A stretch of 6,660 nt of DNA, from positions 1 to 6,660 of the forward strand of contig DAHVRS010000369.1 of NCBI GenBank assembly GCA_027322375.1, given 5' to 3'. The notes under the pieces were generated by a model. That model saw only the letters and a list, made by a program, of their open reading frames with translations, was not told the origin of the DNA and did no database searches. Made by a program: the position numbers and the translations under genes. The stretch's first letter is position 1. Each line of letters opens with the position of its first letter. Positions 1 to 5,832 of the stretch are shown in pieces. Origin of the DNA: Brachybacterium sp. (lineage in GTDB: Bacteria > Actinomycetota > Actinomycetes > Actinomycetales > Dermabacteraceae).

Positions 1-276
1 GGCTACATCCAGGACAAACCCCGCTACCTCAACCGCCTCAAGCGCATCGAAGGCCAAGCCCGCGGGATTTCTCGGATGGTCGACGAGGAGGACTACTGCA
101 TCGACATCCTCACCCAGATCTCTGCCCTGAACAGCGCACTCGAGAATGTAGCGCTGGGACTGCTCGACGACCACCTCCGTCACTGCGTCCTCGACGCCGC
201 CCGGGAAGGCGGAGAAGCAGCCGAGATCAAACTGAAGGAGGCCTCCGACGCGGTACGGCGCCTCGTCAAGGCGTGA
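1..276 (+). CDS. csoR: CsoR-family metal-sensing repressor (5' end cut off)
   Basis: The frame is open from base 1 to the TGA at 274-276, giving 91 visible residues; the start lies left of the window. It shows the DUF156/CsoR signature: RLKRIEGQ at visible residues 12-19, YCIDIL at 32-37 and HLRHC at 58-62. Cys33, His58 and Cys62 have the same spacing as Cys36, His61 and Cys65 of Mycobacterium tuberculosis CsoR, the Cu(I) ligands, and the Tyr before the first Cys is also kept. That ligand set favours copper sensing over nickel/cobalt RcnR, though persulfide- or formaldehyde-sensing relatives cannot be excluded. In this family the all-helical apo-protein binds operator DNA and is released by metal, derepressing copper efflux genes. 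From the numbering, only a few N-terminal residues are missing. Met26 is not the start, because conserved family residues precede it. The gene converges on the integrase gene 50 bases away and is probably cargo of the mobile element. No clear terminator is visible between them. Confidence 0.9.
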   Translation, partial: GYIQDKPRYLNRLKRIEGQARGISRMVDEEDYCIDILTQISALNSALENVALGLLDDHLRHCVLDAAREGGEAAEIKLKEASDAVRRLVKA

Positions 277-326
277 CGCGTTCCCGGGGACCGCTTGCTC
301 TCTCTCGTAGGCGGGCCGCGGTGCGG

Positions 327-1619
327 TTACAGTCCGATCTTGCCGGCTGTGGAGTCTTCGAGGGCGCTGGCGGGGCGCACGTACCGTGCGAGTGAGTCCA
401 GTCGACGGTGTCTGGTAGTGCGGGAGATGGTCATCGGGTCGACGCCCGCCGCTGCGGCGGATGTCGCGTGGCCCGCACGCAGTGAGTGTCCCGAGACCCA
501 GGTCTGGGCGACTCCTGCTGTGTGGGCGTAGTCCTTCCCGCTGATGCCGGCTGCGGCGGCGCGAGCCTGGATGATGCGGGCGATCGAGCGGTCCGACAAC
601 GCAGCGTTGGCGATCCGGGAGTGGTTGTAGATCCGGGAGAACACGGGGGTTCCATCCCCGAGGCGTCTGCCGCTGGCTTCGAGCCACGCCTCGAGTGCCA
701 ACACGGGGCAGGTCTCGGGGTGAGCTCCGAAGGGGATGCCGATGAGGTCGCCTCTCCCGGTCTGGTCGGTCTTCGAGCGGCGTATGCGCAGCAGCAGGCC
801 GGCGTCCTGGCGGGCGATGTCGTTCGTGGTGAGTGCCGCGATCTCGCTTCTGCGCTGGGCTGCGGCGAGCCCGAGGAGGAGGATCGCGCGGTCGCGCTTT
901 CCGGTCGCGGTCTCGAGGTCCTCCATCGCGTCGATGATCTGACGCATCAGGATGGTCGTCAGCGGTGTTGCTCGACGGGACGGTGCGGTCCCGAGCGTCC
1001 TGCCGACGGAGCGGAGTGCCTGGCGGACTCCGTGGTGAGCCGTGGGGTCATCGAGGCCAGTGTCGAGGTGGGCGGCCGAGATGGCGGCGACGTCGCGGGA
1101 AATCGTCGAGTGAGCGACGTACGTGGAGCGGTGCGCGATGTAGGACGCGACGACTTCCGGGCCTGTGGGTACAGCGGGGTAGCCGCGCTCCTGGCACCAG
1201 GCCGTGAAGGTGCGCATGGCGGAGGCGTAGGAGCGCCTGGTCTCGGCGGAGCGACTGCCCGCGAGAAGAGTGCCTACGTTCTGGGCGTCCTCGAGCCTGA
1301 CGGGCGTGGGCAGTGGCGTCCGCTTCTGGATGGCTCTGCTCATGTGCCCTCCCTTGATCGCACGAGAACTCGTGCGCTGTCGCGGCGCGGGACGTCGGGG
1401 ATCAGACGGCGCTTTGTGTTCCTGTCGGGCGACCCATTCGTTGATGCCGGAGACGCGGTAGCGGACGCGGCCGCCGACTTTGACGTAGTCGGGTCCCATG
1501 TTGAGGCTGCGCCAGTTGGCGAGGGTTCCAGTGGAGAGTCCGAGGACGTCGGCGACGTCGTTGGCGGTCATCAGTTCGTCGAGCGTGACGACATCGTGGA
1601 CGGCGGGCTTGCGGGGCAT
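327..1619 (-). CDS. Tyrosine recombinase (integrase) with N-terminal excisionase-like HTH domain
   Basis: This 430-residue protein reads as two modules. Residues about 14-66 are a MerR/Xis-like HTH_17 domain (MTANDVADVLGLS, then a basic VGGRVRYRV wing and an INEWVARQE helix). Residues about 67-92 are a Pro/Arg/Ser-rich linker. Residues about 109-205 form the core-binding SAM-like domain, and about 218-425 the catalytic domain. The active site looks complete: Arg256 (QRRSE), Lys283 (SKTDQ), His378 and Arg381 (HSLRAG), His404 (TRHRR) and nucleophile Tyr413 (ARYVR). It should therefore cut and rejoin attP/attB DNA through a 3'-phosphotyrosine link. The start at 1619 has CGGAGGT with a 5-base gap after GGAGG. 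Met93 (codon at 1343-1341) has a second purine-rich site and would give a normal 338-residue integrase. HTH and recombinase are usually separate xis and int genes; here no stop codon lies between them. The gene starts about 375 bases from the tRNA-fragment att site and reads away from it. Function is confident; whether the fused form is the active product is not. Confidence 0.93.
   Translation of the reverse strand: MPRKPAVHDVVTLDELMTANDVADVLGLSTGTLANWRSLNMGPDYVKVGGRVRYRVSGINEWVARQEHKAPSDPRRPAPRQRTSSRAIKGGHMSRAIQKRTPLPTPVRLEDAQNVGTLLAGSRSAETRRSYASAMRTFTAWCQERGYPAVPTGPEVVASYIAHRSTYVAHSTISRDVAAISAAHLDTGLDDPTAHHGVRQALRSVGRTLGTAPSRRATPLTTILMRQIIDAMEDLETATGKRDRAILLLGLAAAQRRSEIAALTTNDIARQDAGLLLRIRRSKTDQTGRGDLIGIPFGAHPETCPVLALEAWLEASGRRLGDGTPVFSRIYNHSRIANAALSDRSIARIIQARAAAAGISGKDYAHTAGVAQTWVSGHSLRAGHATSAAAAGVDPMTISRTTRHRRLDSLARYVRPASALEDSTAGKIGL
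1344..1355 (-). promoter_or_regulatory. Internal ribosome binding site for the integrase module
   Basis: On the minus strand AAGGGAGGGCAC stands directly before an in-frame ATG (1343-1341), which is Met93 of the long recombinase protein. The GGAGG core is 4 bases from the ATG. The site falls at the end of the linker between the HTH and the recombinase domain, just where a separate int gene would begin. I infer that a free 338-residue integrase may be made as well as, or instead of, the fusion. A purine run of this kind can also occur by chance in Lys/Gly codons, so confidence is moderate. Confidence 0.45.
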
Positions 1620-1704
1620 CGTGACCTCCGAAGTGGCGGGGCCGTGGCTCGGCCCTTGTGCTCCGCGACAGTGGGCGGGGGTTCACGGAACCTGTCGCAA
1701 AGCA

Positions 1705-1715
1705 CCTCCCGGAGG
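1705..1715. repeat. Short perfect inverted repeat CCTCC-C-GGAGG
   Basis: Five-base arms around a single central C, 86 bases or more upstream of the recombinase start codon and between the first two TTCACGG copies. It could be an operator half-site pair. It is short enough to be chance, and there is no other evidence for a role. Confidence 0.25.
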
Positions 1716-1811
1716 CCGACGGTTCACGGTGGCTCCCTGTCGTGCACGTCTCTTGTCGTCTGTGCCCCGCGGGCTTCACGGAGTAGCCTGATGGTCTCGA
1801 TTCGAAGCGAT

Positions 1812-1849
1812 CTGCTCCGCCCAGGCTGGGCGTGGAGCTCGCGGAGCAG
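1812..1849. repeat. Nested inverted repeat in the att-proximal region
   Basis: CTGCTCCGC at 1812-1820 is matched perfectly by GCGGAGCAG at 1841-1849. Overlapping the left arm is a second perfect inverted repeat, CGCCCAG-G-CTGGGCG (1818-1832). The two pairings share bases, so they are alternative structures, not one hairpin. There is no T-run after either, so an intrinsic terminator is not supported. A protein-binding site or a DNA-bending element for recombination is possible. Confidence 0.45.
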
Positions 1850-1870
1850 GAGCGAGTTAAGAGCGAGTTA
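1850..1870. repeat. Tandem direct repeat GAGCGAGTTA, 11-base period
   Basis: Two identical 10-mers at 1850-1859 and 1861-1870, separated by one A. The 11-base period is one helical turn, so two bound protein units would sit on the same DNA face. It starts at the last base-step of the preceding inverted repeat. Possible integrase arm site or excisionase site; function not shown by sequence. Confidence 0.45.
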
Positions 1871-1907
1871 TCCGGTGTAGCACCGTGAAAACGGGGGCCA
1901 TCCGGTG
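1870..1907. repeat. Direct repeat ATCCGGTG, 30-base spacing
   Basis: ATCCGGTG occurs at 1870-1877 and 1900-1907. The first copy also forms a small inverted repeat, CGGTG-TAG-CACCG (1873-1885). Together with the tandem repeat it adjoins, this suggests a cluster of protein-binding sites about 90-160 bases from the crossover region. Confidence 0.35.
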
Positions 1908-1939
1908 ACACTCGATGAGGCAACTTTCGCCCATGCGCC

Positions 1940-1972
1940 CAGGTCAGAACGTCCAAACACCGCAATGACCTG
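1940..1972. repeat. Inverted repeat CAGGTCA...TGACCTG beside the att site
   Basis: CAGGTCA (1940-1946) and TGACCTG (1966-1972) are perfect 7-base arms with a 19-base spacer, ending 22 bases before the tRNA-fragment homology. Position suggests a binding site flanking the crossover core, but short arms with a long spacer can arise by chance. Confidence 0.3.
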
Positions 1973-1993
1973 CGAGAACGAAAGACCCCGTTC

Positions 1994-2034
1994 CGTAATC
2001 CGTCGGTCGCGGGTTCAAGCCCCGCCTGGGCTAC
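1994..2034 (+). other. att site: 3' fragment of a tRNA gene (probably tRNA-Thr CGT)
   Basis: Reading backwards from the T arm gives tRNA parts in order. The T stem is GCGGG (2009-2013) with loop TTCAAGC (2014-2020) and CCCGC (2021-2025). The 3' acceptor strand is CTGGGCT (2026-2032), with discriminator A at 2033. A five-base variable loop CGGTC is at 2004-2008 and the anticodon-stem 3' strand TCCGT at 1999-2003. In this register the anticodon is CGT (1994-1996) followed by A37 and A38, which would be threonine. Position 33 is C rather than the universal U, and no 5' anticodon strand, D arm or 5' acceptor strand AGCCCAG lies at tRNA distance upstream, so homology seems to stop in the anticodon loop. 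Tyrosine integrases often cross over there. I read this as the attachment-site copy at the right end of the element. The amino-acid identity is tentative. Confidence 0.8.
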
Positions 2035-2058
2035 GGATATGCGGCGCCGACCAGGCAT

Positions 2059-3450
2059 TCAGGTGCGCTGCAGCAGATGACGCAGCGCCCCCTCGAGCTC
2101 CGGATGCGCGGTCACGAACCCGTCCGCCTCCAGGCGGGCGGACGAGACGCGCTGATCGGTGCGGATCAGCTCGTCGGCACCGGCCCGGCCGAGCACGAGT
2201 GCCGGGCCCGCCGCGGGGACCGGGACCAGGGCGGGACGGTGCAGCACCCGGCCGAGGGTGCGGGCGAACTCCCCTGCCGTGACCGTGCCGGGCGCGACCG
2301 CGTTGAGCGGCCCGTCGGCCGTGGGCGAGAGGAGCGCGTGGGCGTAGGCGCGCGCCATGTCGTCGAGCGTGATCCAGGAGAGTGCCGCGTCGGCTGCGGT
2401 GAGCCGCCCGCCGGTGCCGGCGAGGAAGAGCGGCAGCTGGGGCAAGAGGGAACCTCCGCCGTCGGAGAGCACGAGGCCGGTGCGCAGCAGGGCGACGCGC
2501 ACCCCCGCCTCCCTCGCGGGTGCGGTCGCCGCCTCCCAGTCCCGCACGACGCCGGCGAGGAATCCCTCCCCGGCGCTCGCACCCTCGACGAGCAGCTCGC
2601 CCGGTCGGCGCGGTCCGTAGATCCCGATGGCGGAGGCCTGGACGAGCACGCGGGGGCCCTCGCGCATCCCGGCGAGTGTGCGGGCGAGGAGGGAGGTGGT
2701 CGCGAGGCGGGAGTCACGGATCTCGCGCCGGGCCGTGGCGGTCCAGCGGGTCGCAATCGAGCGGCCGGCGAGGTCCACGACGGCGTCGACCCCCTCGAGG
2801 TCGGCCGGATCGAGCCGCCCGGCCGCCGGATCCCAGGAGATCTCGCCGGGTCCGGCCGCCCGGCCGCGGACCATCCGCAGCACGGTGTGCCCGCCGGTGG
2901 TGAGCAGGGCGGCGAGCTGGGTGCCGATGAGTCCCGAGGCGCCGGCGATCGCGATCCTGAGGCGGGGTGCCTCGCCCCAGCGGGCGTGGAGGGCGAGGTC
3001 CTCTCGCAGCTGGCGGGCTCGGAAGGCGAGGAGCTCCTGCACAGAGCGCTCGATCCGGGGAGCGAACGGGGCGAGGGCTCGTGGCGGCTCGATCTCGAGG
3101 CGGTCCGCCATGACGGCGCGCCCGTTCTCCTCGAGGACGGCGTGCTCGTGACGCCAGGTCCGCCAGGGCCCCTTCATCTGCTGGTCCACGAACCGCAGCG
3201 CAGCTGCTTCGTCCCCGGGGCGGTGGTCCTCGGCGTGACGGAGGAGCCAGCGCGGGCGGAGCGGGGCGGGGAGCACGGCCGGGCCGAGCCGCACGGCCAC
3301 CAGTCGTCCCGCCTCCGTCCCGCCGGCGCGGGGATCCTCCGGGCCGCCGAGGCCCGGCGGGGTGAGGCGCACGAGCGCACCGGGACGCTCCATCCATACC
3401 CGCACCTCCGCAGCCGTGGCGGCGAGGGTGTGCCGGGACTCGATCCTCAT
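2059..3450 (-). CDS. SRPBCC domain plus TIGR01777-family NAD(P)-dependent epimerase/oxidoreductase
   Basis: A 463-residue protein. Residues 1 to about 158 resemble an SRPBCC (START-like ligand-binding) domain: MRIESRHTLAATAAEV, then WRTWRHEHAV and a C-terminal helix. Residues about 163-460 are an atypical SDR of the YfcH/TIGR01777 type, with nucleotide loop GASGLIG (Gly170, Gly173, Gly176), VVDLAG (225-229), SAIGIYG (273-279, Tyr278), LRTGLVL (322-328), SWITLDDMA (358-366) and GPLNAVAP (380-387). A DUF1731-like tail with LGRVLHRPA and DQRVSSARL follows. E. coli YfcH, about 300 residues, lacks the front domain; the fusion is known in actinobacteria. The substrate is unknown, and the protein is presumably a cytosolic NAD(P)-binding enzyme. 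I chose the ATG at 3450 for its GGAGG with a 4-base gap and because the family begins there. The same frame stays open far upstream antisense to the exporter gene, but that part is a high-GC artefact. The stop is 24 bases from the element junction, so the gene is intact. Confidence 0.92.
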   Translation of the reverse strand: MRIESRHTLAATAAEVRVWMERPGALVRLTPPGLGGPEDPRAGGTEAGRLVAVRLGPAVLPAPLRPRWLLRHAEDHRPGDEAAALRFVDQQMKGPWRTWRHEHAVLEENGRAVMADRLEIEPPRALAPFAPRIERSVQELLAFRARQLREDLALHARWGEAPRLRIAIAGASGLIGTQLAALLTTGGHTVLRMVRGRAAGPGEISWDPAAGRLDPADLEGVDAVVDLAGRSIATRWTATARREIRDSRLATTSLLARTLAGMREGPRVLVQASAIGIYGPRRPGELLVEGASAGEGFLAGVVRDWEAATAPAREAGVRVALLRTGLVLSDGGGSLLPQLPLFLAGTGGRLTAADAALSWITLDDMARAYAHALLSPTADGPLNAVAPGTVTAGEFARTLGRVLHRPALVPVPAAGPALVLGRAGADELIRTDQRVSSARLEADGFVTAHPELEGALRHLLQRT

Positions 3451-3594
3451 GGCGCCTCCAGTGCTCACGGCCTCGTGGGGCCACCGTACGGCCGGACAGC
3501 GAGGTACGGATCGGCGACCCACACCGAGAATATACATCGCCTGGCTAACCATCTGTGGCAGACTACGACGGTCACGCTCATCTGGACGGAGATC
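3451..3594. promoter_or_regulatory. Divergent intergenic region between epimerase and MMPL genes
   Basis: These 144 bases should hold promoters for both divergent genes. The only AT-rich island is GAATATACAT (3528-3537). On the minus strand it contains TATATT (3534-3529), a 5/6 match to a -10 box, about 79 bases before the epimerase ATG; no good -35 box lies at 16-18 bases. An 8-base palindrome CCGTACGG (3484-3491) is followed by GTACGG (3504-3509). For the exporter I see no convincing promoter. The exporter's ribosome binding site GGAG (3588-3591) is only 3 bases from its ATG. Confidence 0.3.
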
Positions 3595-5832
3595 ATGGCA
3601 GGCAGATCGCACGACCCCCGCCCCACCGGGCACACCCACCGTCGGCCCCGACGCGGGCTCCCGCGCCTCGTGCGCATCGTGGTGCCGGCGCTGCTGATCC
3701 TGGTCTGGCTGCTCGGGGCGGCCGTCGGCGGGCCGTACTTCGGCCGCGTCGACGAGGTCTCCTCGAACGACGCGACCGCTTACCTCCCCGACTCGGCGGA
3801 GGCGACCGAGGTCTCGCATCTCGCCCCGGAGTTCACGGGCTCGGACGAGATCCCCGCCATCATCGTGATCACCTCTCCCGAGCCCCTCGACGACGACGCG
3901 ACGGAGCAGATCACCGCAGCGCTCGAGTCCTTGAGCTCGGTGGACGGAGTGGGTGCGGAGATCTCCCCCGCTCTGCCCTCGGAGGACGTACTGGCCGTGC
4001 AGGCCTTCGTCCCCCTGGACCCGGACGCCGACCTCGGGGCGCTGACCGGCGAGGTCTCCGAGGCACTGCGGGGAGACCTCCCGGACTCCCTCGACGTCCA
4101 TGTCACCGGGCCGGCAGGCTTCTCCGCCGACCTCGGGGCCGCCTTCGCAGGGATCGACGGCCTGCTGCTCGGCGTCGCGCTCGCCGCCGTGCTGCTGATC
4201 CTCGTGCTCGTCTACCGCTCTCCCCTGCTGCCGCTCATCGTGCTGGTGACCTCGATGTCCGCCCTCTGCGTCGCGCTGCTGGTGATCTGGCACCTGGCCG
4301 ATGCCGGCGTGCTGCTGCTGTCCGGGCAGACCCAGGGAATCCTGTTCATCCTCGTGATCGGCGCCGCGACCGACTACTCGCTCCTGTACGTCGCCAGGTA
4401 CCGCGACGAGCTGCGTCGTCTCACCGGGCGCGCCGCCGCCACCCGTGCCGCGCTGCGCGGGACGATCGAACCGGTCCTCGCCTCGGGCGGCACCGTCATC
4501 GCCGGTCTGCTGTGCCTGCTGCTGTCGGACCTGAAGTCCAACAGCGCACTGGGCCCCGTGGCGGCGATCGGGATCCTGGGCGCGATGTGCGCTGCGCTGA
4601 CGCTGCTGCCCGCGGCCCTCCTGCTGCTGGGCCGGGCGGCCTTCTGGCCGCGCCGACCCCGCCCGGCCCCCGGCGCCACGGCCGAGGAGCTCGAGCATCC
4701 GGCGGAGCCCGACGAGGCGGAGCTCCTCGCCGATCACGGGATCTGGGGGCGGGTCGCGGTCGCAGTGCGGCGCCGGCCCCGGCCGATATGGATACTCACC
4801 GCCCTCGCCCTCGGCGCGGCCTGCCTCGGAGTGCCCCAGCTCGAGGCCTCCGGCGTCGCGCAGTCGGAGCTCGTGCTCGCCGACTCCTCAGCTCGGGACG
4901 GCCAGGTCGCGCTCGGAGAGCACTTCCCCGCCGGAGCCGGCTCACCAGTGCAGGTGATCACCGACCAGGACGACCTGGACGCCGCGGCCGCGGTCCTGCT
5001 CGCCCTCGACGGCATCGAGTCGGTCTCCGTCACCTCCGCCGACTCGCCGAGCGGCACCGCCCCGGTGACAGAGGACGGGATCCAGGCCCTCGGCCCGCCG
5101 GGTGCGCCCGCACCCTCGCCGACCACGGTCGAGGGCAGGGTGCTGCTCCAGGGCACGCTCTCCGACGCTCCGGACTCCCCTGCCGCAGAGGAGACCGTGC
5201 GCGCCCTGCGCGCGGAGCTCCATGCGGAGGTCCCCGAGGCGCTCGTGGGAGGCGTGACCGCGACCGCGATCGACACGAACGACGCCTCCGAGCACGACCG
5301 GAACATCATCATCCCCGTCGTGCTCGCCGTGATCCTCGTGATCCTCATGGCGCTGCTGCGCGCCGTCCTCGCCCCGATCCTGCTCATGGCCACCACGGTG
5401 CTGTCCTTCGGGGCGGCGCTGGGCGTCTCCGCGCTCGTCTTCGACCACGTGCTGCGCTTCCCCGGTGCGGACCCTGCGGTGCCGCTGTTCGGCTTCGTGT
5501 TCCTCGTGGCGCTCGGGATCGACTACAACATCTTCCTCATGACGAGGGTGCGCGAGGAGACGCTGCGCCACGGCGCCGCCGAGGGGGTGACCCGGGGACT
5601 GGCCGTGACCGGAGGCGTGATCACCTCGGCGGGCCTCGTGCTCGCCGCGACCTTCGCCGCGCTCGGTGTGATCCCGATCCTGTTCCTCGCCCAGATCGCG
5701 TTCATCGTCGCGTTCGGGGTGCTGCTGGACACCTTCGTGGTGCGGACCCTGCTGGTGCCGGCGCTCGTGCTGGACCTGGGCCGGGTCGTGTGGTGGCCCT
5801 CGCGGCCCGCCGAAGGCAGCGAGGAGCGCTGA
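3595..5832 (+). CDS. MMPL/RND-superfamily 12-helix membrane exporter
   Basis: A 745-residue protein, normal length for actinobacterial MMPL transporters. It starts with a basic cytoplasmic tail and TM1 (about 26-47). An extracytoplasmic domain (about 48-188) follows, then TM2-TM6 (about 189-207, 212-233, 248-266, 292-311, 321-346). A charged Pro/Glu-rich cytoplasmic loop (about 350-395) leads to TM7 (398-414), a second extracytoplasmic domain (415-569) and TM8-TM12 (about 570-589, 592-616, 630-649, 673-692, 699-725). The two halves are the usual RND duplication. The Asp-Tyr pairs that carry protons in MmpL3 are visible in both: Asp260-Tyr261 in GAATDYSLL (TM4) and Asp643-Tyr644 in ALGIDYNIF (TM10). 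The protein should be a proton-driven exporter of lipids or other hydrophobic molecules; the substrate is not readable. The ATG at 3595 was chosen because hydrophobic TM1 follows soon after. The open frame runs far upstream antisense to the epimerase but has no family likeness there. It converges with the MarR gene, their stop codons abutting. Confidence 0.93.
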   Translation: MAGRSHDPRPTGHTHRRPRRGLPRLVRIVVPALLILVWLLGAAVGGPYFGRVDEVSSNDATAYLPDSAEATEVSHLAPEFTGSDEIPAIIVITSPEPLDDDATEQITAALESLSSVDGVGAEISPALPSEDVLAVQAFVPLDPDADLGALTGEVSEALRGDLPDSLDVHVTGPAGFSADLGAAFAGIDGLLLGVALAAVLLILVLVYRSPLLPLIVLVTSMSALCVALLVIWHLADAGVLLLSGQTQGILFILVIGAATDYSLLYVARYRDELRRLTGRAAATRAALRGTIEPVLASGGTVIAGLLCLLLSDLKSNSALGPVAAIGILGAMCAALTLLPAALLLLGRAAFWPRRPRPAPGATAEELEHPAEPDEAELLADHGIWGRVAVAVRRRPRPIWILTALALGAACLGVPQLEASGVAQSELVLADSSARDGQVALGEHFPAGAGSPVQVITDQDDLDAAAAVLLALDGIESVSVTSADSPSGTAPVTEDGIQALGPPGAPAPSPTTVEGRVLLQGTLSDAPDSPAAEETVRALRAELHAEVPEALVGGVTATAIDTNDASEHDRNIIIPVVLAVILVILMALLRAVLAPILLMATTVLSFGAALGVSALVFDHVLRFPGADPAVPLFGFVFLVALGIDYNIFLMTRVREETLRHGAAEGVTRGLAVTGGVITSAGLVLAATFAALGVIPILFLAQIAFIVAFGVLLDTFVVRTLLVPALVLDLGRVVWWPSRPAEGSEER

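Larger units (their letters stand above)
1682..1889. repeat. Dispersed TTCACGG repeats, candidate Int/Xis arm sites
   Basis: The 7-mer TTCACGG occurs on the plus strand at 1682-1688, 1723-1729 and 1775-1781, and inverted (CCGTGAA) at 1883-1889. The first two copies extend to GGTTCACGG, and CCTGTCG follows a few bases after each (1691-1697, 1736-1742). The inverted copy shares nine bases, TTCACGGTG, with the second. Direct copies start 41 and 52 bases apart, close to whole helical turns. Four copies in about 210 bases is well above chance for a 7-mer. Arm sites bound by the recombinase or its HTH domain is an inference from position. Confidence 0.4.
1620..1993. other. Gene-free, repeat-rich region between int and the att site
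   Basis: I see no convincing gene in these 374 bases. Open frames crossing the region are low-complexity Arg/Pro/Ser-rich readings with no family likeness. One minus-strand frame spells QAGLEPATDGLR over the tRNA fragment, a familiar artefact of reading a tRNA T arm backwards. The stretch holds the recombinase ribosome binding site at its left end and several short repeats, listed separately. By its position between int and the crossover site it should contain the int promoter and the arm-type binding sites for integrase and excisionase. I could not pick a convincing -10/-35 pair. Confidence 0.55.
1..2034. mobile_element. Right end of an integrated element (island, ICE or prophage), left end outside window
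   Basis: Support comes from the catalytically complete tyrosine recombinase, the repeat-rich region next to it, and the truncated tRNA at 1994-2034, after which genes of chromosomal type begin. The copper-sensor gene at the left edge suggests metal-resistance cargo. The tRNA fragment is on the plus strand, so the restored full tRNA should lie at the other end, to the left, reading into the element. No phage structural or conjugation gene is in view, so the element class cannot be told. Confidence 0.65.

Noticed and set aside
277..326. Bidirectional terminator between csoR and the recombinase gene
   Set aside because: Only a 4-base CCGC/GCGG pairing and a CCCGGG palindrome are visible, with no stable stem followed by a T-run on either strand.
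486..1880. 464-codon plus-strand open frame antisense to the recombinase
   Set aside because: Low-complexity reading. The recombinase strand has the full catalytic set and a good ribosome site.
1936..2034. A complete tRNA using GCCCAGG near 1937 as the 5' acceptor strand
   Set aside because: The span of about 98 bases is too long for a tRNA with a 5-base variable loop. No D arm or matching 5' anticodon strand is present, and the register of the acceptor strand would be wrong.
1402..2058. 218-codon minus-strand open frame from near the epimerase stop into the recombinase
   Set aside because: It begins by translating the reverse of the tRNA fragment (AQAGLEPATDGLR), a known kind of artefact, and then becomes Arg/Pro-rich.
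2077..3594. Plus-strand open frame continuing upstream of the exporter start, antisense to the epimerase
   Set aside because: The translation is Gly/Arg/Glu-rich with no family likeness, while the opposite strand encodes a clear SRPBCC/TIGR01777 protein with all its motifs. It is a high-GC shadow, not an exporter N-terminal extension.
3451..4737. Minus-strand open frame extending the epimerase by 429 residues into the exporter gene
   Set aside because: The extension is Gln/Gly/Arg-rich with no domain, is antisense to exporter helices, and the family start with a good ribosome site is at 3450.
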